Shown: positions 24,886 to 32,308 of the stretch, piece after piece | Numbering within the stretch: position 1 is the first letter of the stretch | Layout: every line of letters starts with the position of its first letter | Source: Bosea vaviloviae | GTDB lineage: Bacteria; Pseudomonadota; Alphaproteobacteria; Rhizobiales; Beijerinckiaceae | Reading direction: 5' to 3' | DNA length: 64,000 bases | NCBI RefSeq assembly: GCF_001741865.1 | Contig: NZ_CP017147.1 | Location: 2,409,001-2,473,000, forward strand | The notes under the pieces: generated by a model | What the model saw: only the letters and a program-made list of their open reading frames with translations | What the model was told of the DNA's origin: nothing | Databases searched by the model: none | Translations under genes and position numbers: made by a program

Positions 24886-26109
24886 GTGAGCATGTCCTTC
24901 CAGCCCGGCGCGCATCTGTCGCTGCCCTCGACCGAGACGCACCCGCTCAGCGGCCGCACCATCTTGCAGATCATTCCCGATCTCGAGGCGGGCGGGGCCG
25001 AGCGGACGGCCGTCGATATCGCCAAGGGCCTGACCGATGTCGGCGCGCGCGCGCTCGTCGCGACCGAGGGCGGCCGCCTTGTCGCCGAGTTGCAGGCCAA
25101 GGGCGGCGTCTGGCTGCCCTTTCCCGCCGCCACGAAGAATCCCTTCGCCATGGCGCTGAATGTCCGCCGCCTGGCGCTGCTCTGCCGGCATGAGGGCGTC
25201 GAGCTCATCCATGCCCGTTCGCGTGCGCCGGCCTGGGTCGCGCTCGCGGCGGCTCGCTCGCTGAAACTGCCTTTTGTGACGACCTATCATGGCTCCTATG
25301 CCAGCCGCTCGGTGGTGAAGACGCTCTATAATTCGGTGATGGCGCGCGGCGACGTGGTGATCGCGAATTCGGGCTATACCGCCGACCTGATCCTGGCCAA
25401 GCACGGCTTTGCGCGCGACCGTATCCGGGTCGTCCATCGCGGCACCAATTTCTCGGCCTTCGCGCCGGCTGCGGTCGGGACGGAGCGCATCCAGGCCCTG
25501 CGCGCGGCCTGGAAGGTCGAGCCGCATCAGCGCATCGTGCTGCTGCCCGGCCGGCTCACCGGCTGGAAGGGGCATCGCATCCTGATCGAGGCCGCCCGCA
25601 TCCTGCGCGATGGTGGCGACGACGAGACCGCCTTCATCTTGGCCGGCGACCCGCAAGGACGCGACGGCTATGTCAAGGAACTCGACCAGCTCATCGCCAA
25701 GGCGGGGCTGGAAGGCCGCGTCAAGCGCGTCGGCCATTGCACGGACATGCCGGCGGCGCTGCTCTCGGCAGCCGTGGTCACCGTGCCCTCGACCGAGCCC
25801 GAGGCCTTCGGGCGCGTCGCGGTCGAGGCGCAGGCGATGGGCGCGCCCGTCGTGGTGGCCGATCTCGGCGCCGTGCCCGAGACCGTCCTGGCGCCGCCGC
25901 AGGTCACGCCGGCCGAGCGCACCGGCTGGCGCGTGCCACCGGGCGATGCAGCGGCGCTCGCCGCCAGCCTCGCCGAGGCGCTGGCCCTGCGCCCTTCCGC
26001 GCGTGATGCCCTGGCGCGGCGTGCGCGCCAGCATGTCGAGCGGCATTTCTCGCTGGAGACGATGGTGGCGGATACGCTGGACGTCTATTGCGCGCTCTTG
26101 GGTCGATGA
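24886..26109 (+). CDS. glycosyltransferase family 4 protein
   Basis: A 407-residue GT-B glycosyltransferase. The N-terminal Rossmann domain starts ILQIIPDLEAGGAERTAVDIAKGL, with the GGAE loop, and contains HARSRAPAWVAL. The C-terminal GT4 domain (about 195-380) has VLLPGRLTGWKGHRILIEA and the nucleotide-sugar site E-P-E-A-F-G-R-V-A-V-E-A. It transfers a sugar from a nucleotide donor, probably in envelope polysaccharide synthesis. The start may be the GTG at 24886 or the ATG six bases later. It is divergent from the hydrolase and followed by heptamer repeats. Confidence 0.92.
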   Translation: MSMSFQPGAHLSLPSTETHPLSGRTILQIIPDLEAGGAERTAVDIAKGLTDVGARALVATEGGRLVAELQAKGGVWLPFPAATKNPFAMALNVRRLALLCRHEGVELIHARSRAPAWVALAAARSLKLPFVTTYHGSYASRSVVKTLYNSVMARGDVVIANSGYTADLILAKHGFARDRIRVVHRGTNFSAFAPAAVGTERIQALRAAWKVEPHQRIVLLPGRLTGWKGHRILIEAARILRDGGDDETAFILAGDPQGRDGYVKELDQLIAKAGLEGRVKRVGHCTDMPAALLSAAVVTVPSTEPEAFGRVAVEAQAMGAPVVVADLGAVPETVLAPPQVTPAERTGWRVPPGDAAALAASLAEALALRPSARDALARRARQHVERHFSLETMVADTLDVYCALLGR

Positions 26110-26111
26110 AG

Positions 26112-26246
26112 GGGCGAATGGTGAGTGGCGAGTGGCGAGTGGGAAAAGTTGCGACCGCCAAGCCCTAGAGACATTCCCTCCATTCGCCACTCGCAACTCG
26201 CCATCTCGCCCCTTCAGTCGCCATTCGCTATTCGCCATCTCGCCTT
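26112..26246. repeat. heptamer-array hairpin, copy 2
   Basis: GCGAATG/GCGAGTG units on the left face ATTCGCC/ACTCGCA units on the right, separated by about 45 unrelated bases. It fills the gap between the glycosyltransferase gene and infC. Confidence 0.85.
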
Positions 26247-26323
26247 TCCATTGACATCGCGCATCTTTGTGCAATGTGTCTGCTCAGCGGCGCTGCTCGC
26301 GCCTGAAACAGGAGAATACCCCC

Positions 26324-26866
26324 ATTCGTCGTCCTTTCCGCGCTGCCCCGACCCCGACCAAAGACGGCCCGCGTTCGAACCGCGACATTCGCGGTGTCCG
26401 CGATGTCCAGCTCATTGACGATACCGGCGCCAATCGTGGCGTGGTGTCGTTCTTCGAGGCCTTGAAGATTGCCGAGGATGCCGGTCTCGACCTGGTCGAG
26501 ATCGCCCCCAACTCCGAGCCTCCGGTCTGCAAGATCCTCGATTATGGCCGCTTCCGCTTTCTTGAACAGAAGAAGGCGGCCGAGGCGCGCAAGAAGCAGC
26601 GCACCATCGAGATCAAGGAGATCAAGCTCCGGCCGGGCATCGACAAGCACGATTACGACGTCAAGATGAAGGCCATGCACGGCTTCTTCGAGGAGGGCGA
26701 CAAGGTCAAGGTGACCCTGCGCTTCCGCGGCCGTGAGATGGCGCACCAGGATCTCGGCGTGAAAGTGCTCGAGCGCGTCAAGGTCGACCTCGTCGACGTC
26801 GCCAAGGTCGAGAGCGACTGGCAGCTCGAAGGCCGCCAGATGGTCATGGTGCTCGCGCCCAAATAA
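26324..26866 (+). CDS. infC: translation initiation factor IF-3, AUU start
   Basis: A 180-residue IF-3. It binds the 30S subunit, blocks premature 50S joining and checks the start codon. N domain: [44 protein letters not shown]; linker rich in Lys; C domain: [23 protein letters not shown] and [16 protein letters not shown]. The start is an ATT at 26324, seven bases after the AGGAGA site, giving [15 protein letters not shown] as the N-terminal sequence; no ATG or GTG fits. The rare AUU start is the known basis of IF-3 autoregulation in E. coli. Here infC is about 23 kb from rpmI-rplT. Confidence 0.95.
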   Translation: MRRPFRAAPTPTKDGPRSNRDIRGVRDVQLIDDTGANRGVVSFFEALKIAEDAGLDLVEIAPNSEPPVCKILDYGRFRFLEQKKAAEARKKQRTIEIKEIKLRPGIDKHDYDVKMKAMHGFFEEGDKVKVTLRFRGREMAHQDLGVKVLERVKVDLVDVAKVESDWQLEGRQMVMVLAPK

Positions 26867-26895
26867 CGCGCGGTGTCCGTTATGCGATTTGGCTC

Positions 26896-26937
26896 AGGCC
26901 CGGCCGAACCCTGTCATGTCAGGCTGGCCGGGCCTTG
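26896..26937 (+). terminator. probable infC terminator
   Basis: AGGCCCGGCC at 26896-26905 pairs with GGCCGGGCCT at 26926-26935 around a 20-base loop that itself contains CTG...CAG. It is 30 bases past the infC stop, followed by TTGTCAT, so the T tract is weak. Confidence 0.5.
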
Positions 26938-26999
26938 TCATATCCGGCGCTGCAATGTTTCGATCCGGTTCGCTTCCGATAATCGAGAGATCCTGCTCC

Positions 27000-27743
27000 A
27001 TGTCCTTGCCCATGTCCCTGCCCAGCATCACGAACCAGCGCCGCGACCTTGCCGCCGCGCTCCGCCTTGCCGCGAAGTTCGAGCTGAACGAGGGCATCTG
27101 CAATCATTTCTCGGTCGCCCTGCCCAATGGCCCCGACGGCAAGCCGCGCTATCTGATCAACCCCTATGGCGTGCACTGGTCGGAGATGAAGCCCTCCGAC
27201 CTGCTCTTGATCGACGACAAGGGTGAGGTGCTGGAAGGCGAGGGCGAGGTCGAGGCGACCGCCCGCAACATCCATGTCGCCGCCCACAAGGCCAATCTGC
27301 GCCATGTCGCGGTGCTGCATGTCCACATGCCCTACGCCACCGCTTTGACCATGGTCGAGGGTGGCAGGCTGGAGATGGCGCATCAGACCGCCTGCCGCTT
27401 CCATGGCCGCACGCATTATGTCGACCATTTCGGCGGGCTCGCACTCGATGCGAGCGAGGGTGAGGCCATCATCGCCGCCAGCAAGGCTTACGACCATGTC
27501 GACATCACCTTCCTCGCCCATCACGGCGTGACCATCGGCGGCCCCTCGATCGCGGTCGCCTTCGATGACCTGTATTTCCTGGAGCGCGCCTGCCGACAGC
27601 AGGTGCTGGCAATGTCGACCGGCCGGCCGCTGAAGCTCATTCCGCAGCAGCAGATCGAGGCGACGGCGCGCGACTGGCGCGACGTGCTGGTGTTTCAGTC
27701 GGAGAAGCATTTCGAGGCGCTGCGGCGCATCGAAGGGGCCTGA
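27000..27743 (+). CDS. class II aldolase/adducin family protein
   Basis: A 247-residue protein of the class II aldolase/adducin fold, related to L-fuculose-phosphate aldolase and ribulose-phosphate epimerase. The zinc histidines are seen in VAVLHVHMPYATAL and FLAHHGVTIGG; the N-terminal NEGICNHFSVALP is the phosphate-side loop. The start is at 27000 (or the in-frame ATG 12 bases on). The substrate is unknown. The last 68 bases of the gene recur exactly, bar one base, at 30386-30453, marking the edge of a rearranged segment. Confidence 0.88.
   Translation: MSLPMSLPSITNQRRDLAAALRLAAKFELNEGICNHFSVALPNGPDGKPRYLINPYGVHWSEMKPSDLLLIDDKGEVLEGEGEVEATARNIHVAAHKANLRHVAVLHVHMPYATALTMVEGGRLEMAHQTACRFHGRTHYVDHFGGLALDASEGEAIIAASKAYDHVDITFLAHHGVTIGGPSIAVAFDDLYFLERACRQQVLAMSTGRPLKLIPQQQIEATARDWRDVLVFQSEKHFEALRRIEGA
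27676..27743 (+). repeat. 68-bp direct repeat, copy 1 (aldolase 3' end)
   Basis: Identical to 30386-30453 except for one base before the stop codon. The two copies bracket 2.6 kb containing the IS5-family element, the Spy-like gene and the Crp-like gene. Confidence 0.93.
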
Positions 27744-27757
27744 TCCAGGATAGCTAG

Positions 27758-29085
27758 CAGGCTGCTGAAGAAGTCTGTTCTGGCTCTTGGTTTAGATGGT
27801 CTTTGCTGTTTTGGCAGCGACTGGCGCAGCTGGGAAGCGTCGGCGGCTTGTCTTCTGGTGGATGCTGCTGCCGGAGCGTGGCTTGGTCCGCTTGGCGCTG
27901 CCCTTCATGCGGTCGCCTGGGCTAGAAGCTTGGGGATGCGGACGAGGTTGTAGGCGGCAACTGCGAAGGTGAAGACCGCCTCGGCCTTGGTCCGGGACCG
28001 GACCTTGACCTTGGCCAGCCCGGCCTGGGTCTTGATCCAGCCGAAGACCTCCTCGATGCGCTTGCGGCAACGCTGGCTGATCGCGTAGCCGGGATGGCGG
28101 GTGATGCGGCCGTCGATGGCGGTCTTGCGCACCTTGCCGGTCTTGGACACCGCGCCGTTGATGGCGATGTGCGGCGTCACCTGGCGCGCCCGCAGGTCGC
28201 CCACGAAGGCCTCGACATCGTAGGCCTTGTCGGCTCCCAACGTGATCCGATGTCGGCTTTCGCGCCGGTCGAGCATCGCAAGCGTTGCCTCGCGCTCGGC
28301 CGTGCCGGTGGCGTGGGTCAGCGTCGCGTCCACCACGAGGCCATGGCGGTTCTCCATCAGCGCATGGCCTATGAAGCACAGCCGGCTCTCGTGCCCGTCG
28401 CTCTTGCGATAGAGCCGGGCATCGGGATCGGTGGTCGAGGCATGGGTTACATTCGAGCGCTTTTCCTTGCGGAAGTTGCGCTCGCCGTTGCGGCCAGGCC
28501 CAGGCGGCTCGTCCGAGCCGTCCTTGCGCCGGAAGCTCTTCATCGAGGCCCAGGCATCGATCAGCGTGCCATCGACGGAGAAGTGGTCGCTCGACAGGAG
28601 CTGCTTCACCTGACGCAAAGCCAGCAGCCCCGACAGGAAGGCGTGGGCCACATCCGCTTCCAGAAGCCGGTCGCGGTTGTGCGTGAACACCGTCGGGTGC
28701 CAGACCGCGGCATCCATCTCAAGCCCGACGAACCACCGGAACAGCAGATTGTAGTCGATCTGCTCCATCAGCATCCGCTCGGAGCGAACCGAGAAGAACG
28801 CCTGCAGCAGCGTCGCGCGCAGCAGCATCTCCGGTGGGATCGAGGGCCGACCCATCTGCGAATACAGCGTCTCGAAGCGACCGTTCAGACCCGCCAGAAC
28901 CTCGTCCGCCAAAGCCCGGATCGCTCGCAGCGGATGATCCGCAGGAACCCGCTCTTCCAGCCGGATGTAGCTGAACAGGCTATCCGACCGATCCTCACGT
29001 CCCCGCATCGCAAGACCCCGCATCTGCCTCAGACAGAGTGAATCATCTCCAAGACGATCCCGCCAGAGACTTCTGCAGCAGCCTG
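27758..29085 (-). mobile_element. IS5-family insertion sequence
   Basis: A 1328-bp element with inverted ends beginning CAGGCTGCTG and continuing with near-identical bases to about position 20 (one difference). The tetranucleotide CTAG lies directly outside both ends (27754-27757 and 29086-29089), fitting a 4-bp IS5-type target duplication. CTAG is itself a palindrome, so its duplication is less decisive than for a longer site. It carries one transposase gene. Confidence 0.87.
27905..29023 (-). CDS. IS5-family (DUF772/DDE) transposase
   Basis: A 372-residue DDE transposase. The N-terminal DUF772 region reads SLFSYIRLEERVPADHPLRAIRALADEVL, then GRPSIPPEMLLRATLLQAFFSVRSERMLMEQIDYNLLFRWFVGL. 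Catalytic segments are FSVDGTLIDAW, the LGADKAYD region and RKRIEEVFGWIKT (Y-x-x-R-x-x-I-E-x-x-F type). The chosen start at 29023 gives MRGLAMRGREDRS; an ATG five codons on is equally possible, and the open frame extends past the element end. No frameshift is present. Confidence 0.93.
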   Translation of the reverse strand: MRGLAMRGREDRSDSLFSYIRLEERVPADHPLRAIRALADEVLAGLNGRFETLYSQMGRPSIPPEMLLRATLLQAFFSVRSERMLMEQIDYNLLFRWFVGLEMDAAVWHPTVFTHNRDRLLEADVAHAFLSGLLALRQVKQLLSSDHFSVDGTLIDAWASMKSFRRKDGSDEPPGPGRNGERNFRKEKRSNVTHASTTDPDARLYRKSDGHESRLCFIGHALMENRHGLVVDATLTHATGTAEREATLAMLDRRESRHRITLGADKAYDVEAFVGDLRARQVTPHIAINGAVSKTGKVRKTAIDGRITRHPGYAISQRCRKRIEEVFGWIKTQAGLAKVKVRSRTKAEAVFTFAVAAYNLVRIPKLLAQATA

Positions 29086-29155
29086 CTAGACGGCGGCAGT
29101 TCGTCATTCCCGCTCAGTAATCTCGATGCCGCGCTCGAAGCCCGCGCCGGAATAG

Positions 29156-29686
29156 CTATGGCGTCCGATAGCCGCGCGCTGAGCGGTATTCGGCGATCTG
29201 ATGCGCGTTCAGCATCTTGGCCATGACGAGGTGATAACGCAGATGGGCGGCGCGCAATGCGGCTCGCGCTGCGCCGACCGCCTTCGTTTCGGCCTCTATG
29301 GTCTCAGGCGTCGCCCTGCGCTCCTTGAAAGTACGATCGAGCTGGCTCTCGGTTGCGATCACGGCTTGCCCGATGTCGATCGTCTCCTTGCGCATGGCCG
29401 TGACAAGGGCCTCGGTTCGGCGTGTCTGATCGGGGGTGAGTTGTAGCCTGTCGGCGAGTTCGAGCACATGTAGCGGACCCGGATAACCGTTGAGTTCGGC
29501 TGGAAGCGCCATCGCGAGACCGCGCCCGTTCCACAGGCCATCGAGCTCTTCGGCGGACAGTGAGGGCACGGCGCGCCCGTCCAGGCCGGCATAGGGCTGA
29601 GCGCGAGCCGGCCCGTGGCCGATATGCTGTGCATTTGCGACGCTCGCCAGGGCAAGCAGCATCAATGCGAGAGACAAGGTCTTCAT
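29156..29686 (-). CDS. Spy/CpxP-like periplasmic LTxxQ protein
   Basis: A 176-residue exported protein. The signal peptide is MKTLSLALMLLALASVANAQ. The mature helical part contains LADRLQLTPDQTRRTEALV, matching the LTxxQ motif of the Spy/CpxP family, and ends with a helix ending MAKMLNAHQIAEYRSARGY. Such proteins act as periplasmic chaperones or metal/envelope-stress sensors. It is divergent from the Crp-like regulator, only 44 bases away, so the two likely share control. Confidence 0.83.
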   Translation of the reverse strand: MKTLSLALMLLALASVANAQHIGHGPARAQPYAGLDGRAVPSLSAEELDGLWNGRGLAMALPAELNGYPGPLHVLELADRLQLTPDQTRRTEALVTAMRKETIDIGQAVIATESQLDRTFKERRATPETIEAETKAVGAARAALRAAHLRYHLVMAKMLNAHQIAEYRSARGYRTP

Positions 29687-29730
29687 GTGGAATTCCTCTG
29701 GTGAGGTACGGAGCTTGCCATCACCCGCCG

Positions 29731-30351
29731 ATGCCCCACATGATCGCTGTCATGTCTGACACGGTCGCTGCTTTCGTTCTGAGCCGCCAGGATGCCGCCC
29801 ATCAGCTTGAGCCGGGCCAATCCCTCTTCCGCGAAGGCGACGCCGTGCGCCGCACTTATGTCGTGCTGGAAGGCGAGATGAAGCTCGTCCGATATGCAGC
29901 TTCGGGCACTGAACTGATCCTCCACCGCGTTGGCAGCGACACGCTCCTGGCTGAAGCATCCTGCTTCAGCGATCGCTATCATTGTACGGCCGTGGCGATT
30001 TCAGTGTGCCGCCTCGCCAGTGTCGGCCGTTCTGTTCTGTTTTCCGACGATGCGGCGGCGCCGTTCCTGTTCTCGCTTGCGCGCGACCTGTCGCGCGAAA
30101 TCCAGCGCAGCCGCGCGCGATGCGAGATTCTCGCCTTGAAGACGGTCGATGACCGCCTCGATGCCTGGCTGGCGCTGAATGACGGTGCCATGCCCGGAAA
30201 GGGAGGCTGGGCGCTGCTGGCGGCCGAGCTGGCGGTGAGCCCCGAGGCACTCTACCGCACGCTCGCCGCCAGGCGGAAAACGCCCGGCCTCTCCGTCGTC
30301 AGCGGACCGGATGCGGGTATTGCAACCCGCCCTGCGACGCCAGCGCGTTGA
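29731..30351 (+). CDS. Crp/Fnr-family regulator with altered C terminus
   Basis: About 206 residues. The N-terminal cyclic-nucleotide-binding-like domain reads QLEPGQSLFREGDAVRRTYVVLEGEMKLVRYAASGTELILHRVGSDTLLAEASCF. The DNA-binding helix is LLAAELAVSPEALYRTLAARR. The last 18 or so residues (from VVSGPDAGIATRPATPAR) are encoded by a remnant matching the 3' end of the binding-protein gene at 31238, on the opposite strand, so the natural C terminus has been replaced. Start 29731 is the first of three in-frame ATGs and is uncertain. It may regulate the divergent Spy-like gene. Confidence 0.82.
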   Translation: MPHMIAVMSDTVAAFVLSRQDAAHQLEPGQSLFREGDAVRRTYVVLEGEMKLVRYAASGTELILHRVGSDTLLAEASCFSDRYHCTAVAISVCRLASVGRSVLFSDDAAAPFLFSLARDLSREIQRSRARCEILALKTVDDRLDAWLALNDGAMPGKGGWALLAAELAVSPEALYRTLAARRKTPGLSVVSGPDAGIATRPATPAR

Positions 30352-30381
30352 GGCCGCGCTTGAGTTTGAGTTGCAGTTTCG
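30291..30381 (-). pseudogene. remnant of an amino-acid binding-protein gene 3' end
   Basis: About 90 bases align closely with 31231-31317, the end of the intact binding-protein gene (shared GCGGACCGGATGCGG and CCAGCGCGTTGAGGCCGCG), with small indels. It runs directly into the 68-bp aldolase-end repeat. It now forms the end of the Crp-like reading frame on the other strand. Confidence 0.85.
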
Positions 30382-30385
30382 AGCA

Positions 30386-30453
30386 GGCGCGACGTGCTGG
30401 TGTTTCAGTCGGAGAAGCATTTCGAGGCGCTGCGGCGCATCGAAGGAGCCTGA
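30386..30453 (+). repeat. 68-bp direct repeat, copy 2
   Basis: Second copy of the class II aldolase gene end (27676-27743), including its TGA stop. No aldolase frame precedes it, so it is a fragment left by duplication or recombination. Confidence 0.93.
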
Positions 30454-30467
30454 CCGGCCCTCACGCC

Positions 30468-30592
30468 AGAGCAGGATGCGAAAAAGTGGGAACCGGTTTT
30501 TCGCATCAATCCTGCTCTAACTCTTTGATAAGAGACGGATTCAGATTTCAGGCCGGATCATAGAATGATCCGGCCTGAAATCATCCGGCTCT
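30468..30592 (+). repeat. 125-bp composite palindromic element, copy 1
   Basis: Hairpin A is the AGAGCAGGATGCG...CCTGCTCT palindrome (30468-30518), then a conserved linker with CTCTTTGATAAGAGACGG, then hairpin B: a perfect 17-bp stem, GATTTCAGGCCGGATCA at 30544-30560, five-base loop, and complement to 30582, closing with CATCCGGCTCT. The same 125-base structure lies inverted at 55312-55436. Its right end encodes the tail of the racemase gene. Confidence 0.92.
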
Positions 30593-31215
30593 AGCAGGCG
30601 CCTCAGCTTCCTCACGGCGCTCTCCGGCGTCGTCAGCACCGGCTTGCCGGTCGCGGCCATGACCGCTGCAGCTGATCGCGCCAGGCTGAACTGGGCGAGC
30701 GCGATCACGTCGCAACCGGCGAGATCGCGCGCTGCCTCTGCGGCGAGCCGGTCGTGCTCGGCGCCGTCACCACGGTCGAGGGCGGCGAGCGCCCCTTCCG
30801 CCAGCTTCGGCATGATCGTCAATGCAGGTGGAAACTCCGGCGGCATCGAGGCCAGCGTCGGCGCGAAGCTGGCGAGGAGGCCGATGCGCGCGCCGGCCTT
30901 TTCGGCCTCCTCGATCATCGCCTCGTTCGGCTTCAGCACCGGCAGCGGCGCAAGCTCGCGCTGCACCGCCTCGATGCAGGGCCCGAAGGCCGAGCAGGTG
31001 AACAGGATGCCGTCGGCGCCGGTCGCCTTCGCATAGCGCGCGAGGTCCAGGAAGCGCCCTGTCATCGCCTCCGTGATCTTGCCGTCGCGGGCGAGATCGG
31101 CTGAGAGGCTGTCGTCGAGCAGGTTCATCAGCCTGGCCTGTGGCCAGAGCTCGGCGAACGCCGCCTCGATCGGAGGCGGCGAATGCCGGAGCGCATGGAT
31201 CAGCGCGATCCGCAT
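30541..31215 (-). CDS. Asp/Glu/hydantoin racemase family protein
   Basis: A 224-residue member of the aspartate/glutamate racemase superfamily. The first catalytic Cys is in GILFTCSAFGPCIEAV. The second position, expected as Cys in true racemases, reads CDVIALAQFSLA, so the exact pair is unclear. PVLKPNEAMIEEAEKAGARIGLLASF is typical of the family. Start 31215 has AAGGAG about ten bases upstream. The final 16 residues (EPDDFRPDHSMIRPEI) are encoded by the 125-bp palindromic element. It is last in an RpiR-aminotransferase-binding-protein operon, suggesting amino-acid racemisation or ring opening. Confidence 0.82.
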   Translation of the reverse strand: MRIALIHALRHSPPPIEAAFAELWPQARLMNLLDDSLSADLARDGKITEAMTGRFLDLARYAKATGADGILFTCSAFGPCIEAVQRELAPLPVLKPNEAMIEEAEKAGARIGLLASFAPTLASMPPEFPPALTIMPKLAEGALAALDRGDGAEHDRLAAEAARDLAGCDVIALAQFSLARSAAAVMAATGKPVLTTPESAVRKLRRLLEPDDFRPDHSMIRPEI

Positions 31216-31237
31216 GGATGGGTCTCCTTCCTCCGCG

Positions 31238-32266
31238 TCAGCGGACCGGATGCGGATATTGCAGCCCGCCCTGCGAGGCCAGCGCGTTGAGGCCGCGCTT
31301 GAGCTGCAGCCTCGAGCCCATGCCGACATTGCGCTCGAAGCTCTCGCCGTAATTGCCGACATGCTTGACGATGCGATAGGCCCAGTCCGTGGTCAGGCCG
31401 AGGCCCTCTCCGAACTTGCCCTCGACGCCGAGCAGGCGCTTGATCTCGGGGTTCGAGGATTTCAGCATCTCGTCGAGATTGGCCTTGGTCACGCCGAACT
31501 CCTCGGCGTTAAGCATGGCGTAGTGCACCCATTTCACCAGGGCGAACCAGCTCTCGTCGCCGCGCTTGACGGCGGGGCCGAGCGGCTCGCGCGAGATCAG
31601 CGTCGGCAGGATGACGAAATCGTCCGGCTTGGAGAATTTCAGGCGCTCGGCGGCAAGCCCCGAGGAATCGGTGGTGAAGGCGTCGCAGCGCCCGGCCTCC
31701 AGCGCCTTGACGCCCTCTTCATTGGTGGAAAAGCCGATGATCTCGTATTTCAGGTTATTGGAGCGGAAGAAGTCGGCAAGGTTGAGCTCGGTCGTCGTGC
31801 CTTGCGTCACGCAGATCGAGGCGCCGTTCAGCCCCTTCGCCTCGGTGACGCCGAGCGCCTTCTTCACCATGAAGCCCTGGCCGTCGAAATAATTGATGAT
31901 CGGCCAGGACATGCCCTGCGAGGTGTCGCGCGACATCGTGTAGGTGGCATTGCGGGCGAGCATGTCGACCTCGCCGGACTGCACCACGACGAAGCGCATC
32001 TGCGGCGTCGTCGGCACGAAGCGGACCTTGTTGGGGTCGTTGAAGATCGCGGCCGCGACCGCGCGGCAGAGATCGATGTCGAGCCCGTCCCAGCGCCCGT
32101 CCGGCCCTTGCAGGCCGAAGCCGGGCAGGGCGATGTGGTTGCCGCAGATCAGTTCGCCGCGCGCCTTGACGCGCTCCAGCGTCGAGGTCTGGGCGTTCGC
32201 CGCGGTTACGGTGAATGTGCCGGCGAGGCTGAGGCCCGCGCCGATGAGCCATCGTTTCAGTGTCAT
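31238..32266 (-). CDS. general amino-acid ABC transporter substrate-binding protein (AapJ-like)
   Basis: A 342-residue periplasmic binding protein of the SBP_bac_3/AapJ type. The signal peptide ends at TAANAQ (residue 26). The mature protein starts TLERVKARGELICGNHIALPGFGLQGPDGRWDGLDIDLCRAVAAAIF and contains GQGFMVKK, ASICVTQGTTTELNLADFF and GRCDAFTTDSSGLA, with the family ending GNYGESFERNVG. No permease or ATPase gene is nearby, so it must serve a transporter encoded elsewhere. It is co-directional with an aminotransferase and a racemase. A paralogue lies at 46708-47730. Confidence 0.93.
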   Translation of the reverse strand: MTLKRWLIGAGLSLAGTFTVTAANAQTSTLERVKARGELICGNHIALPGFGLQGPDGRWDGLDIDLCRAVAAAIFNDPNKVRFVPTTPQMRFVVVQSGEVDMLARNATYTMSRDTSQGMSWPIINYFDGQGFMVKKALGVTEAKGLNGASICVTQGTTTELNLADFFRSNNLKYEIIGFSTNEEGVKALEAGRCDAFTTDSSGLAAERLKFSKPDDFVILPTLISREPLGPAVKRGDESWFALVKWVHYAMLNAEEFGVTKANLDEMLKSSNPEIKRLLGVEGKFGEGLGLTTDWAYRIVKHVGNYGESFERNVGMGSRLQLKRGLNALASQGGLQYPHPVR

Positions 32267-32308
32267 GGATAGTCCCCTGTTTATGGTTCTTGGTGGTTTC
32301 GCGGGGCG

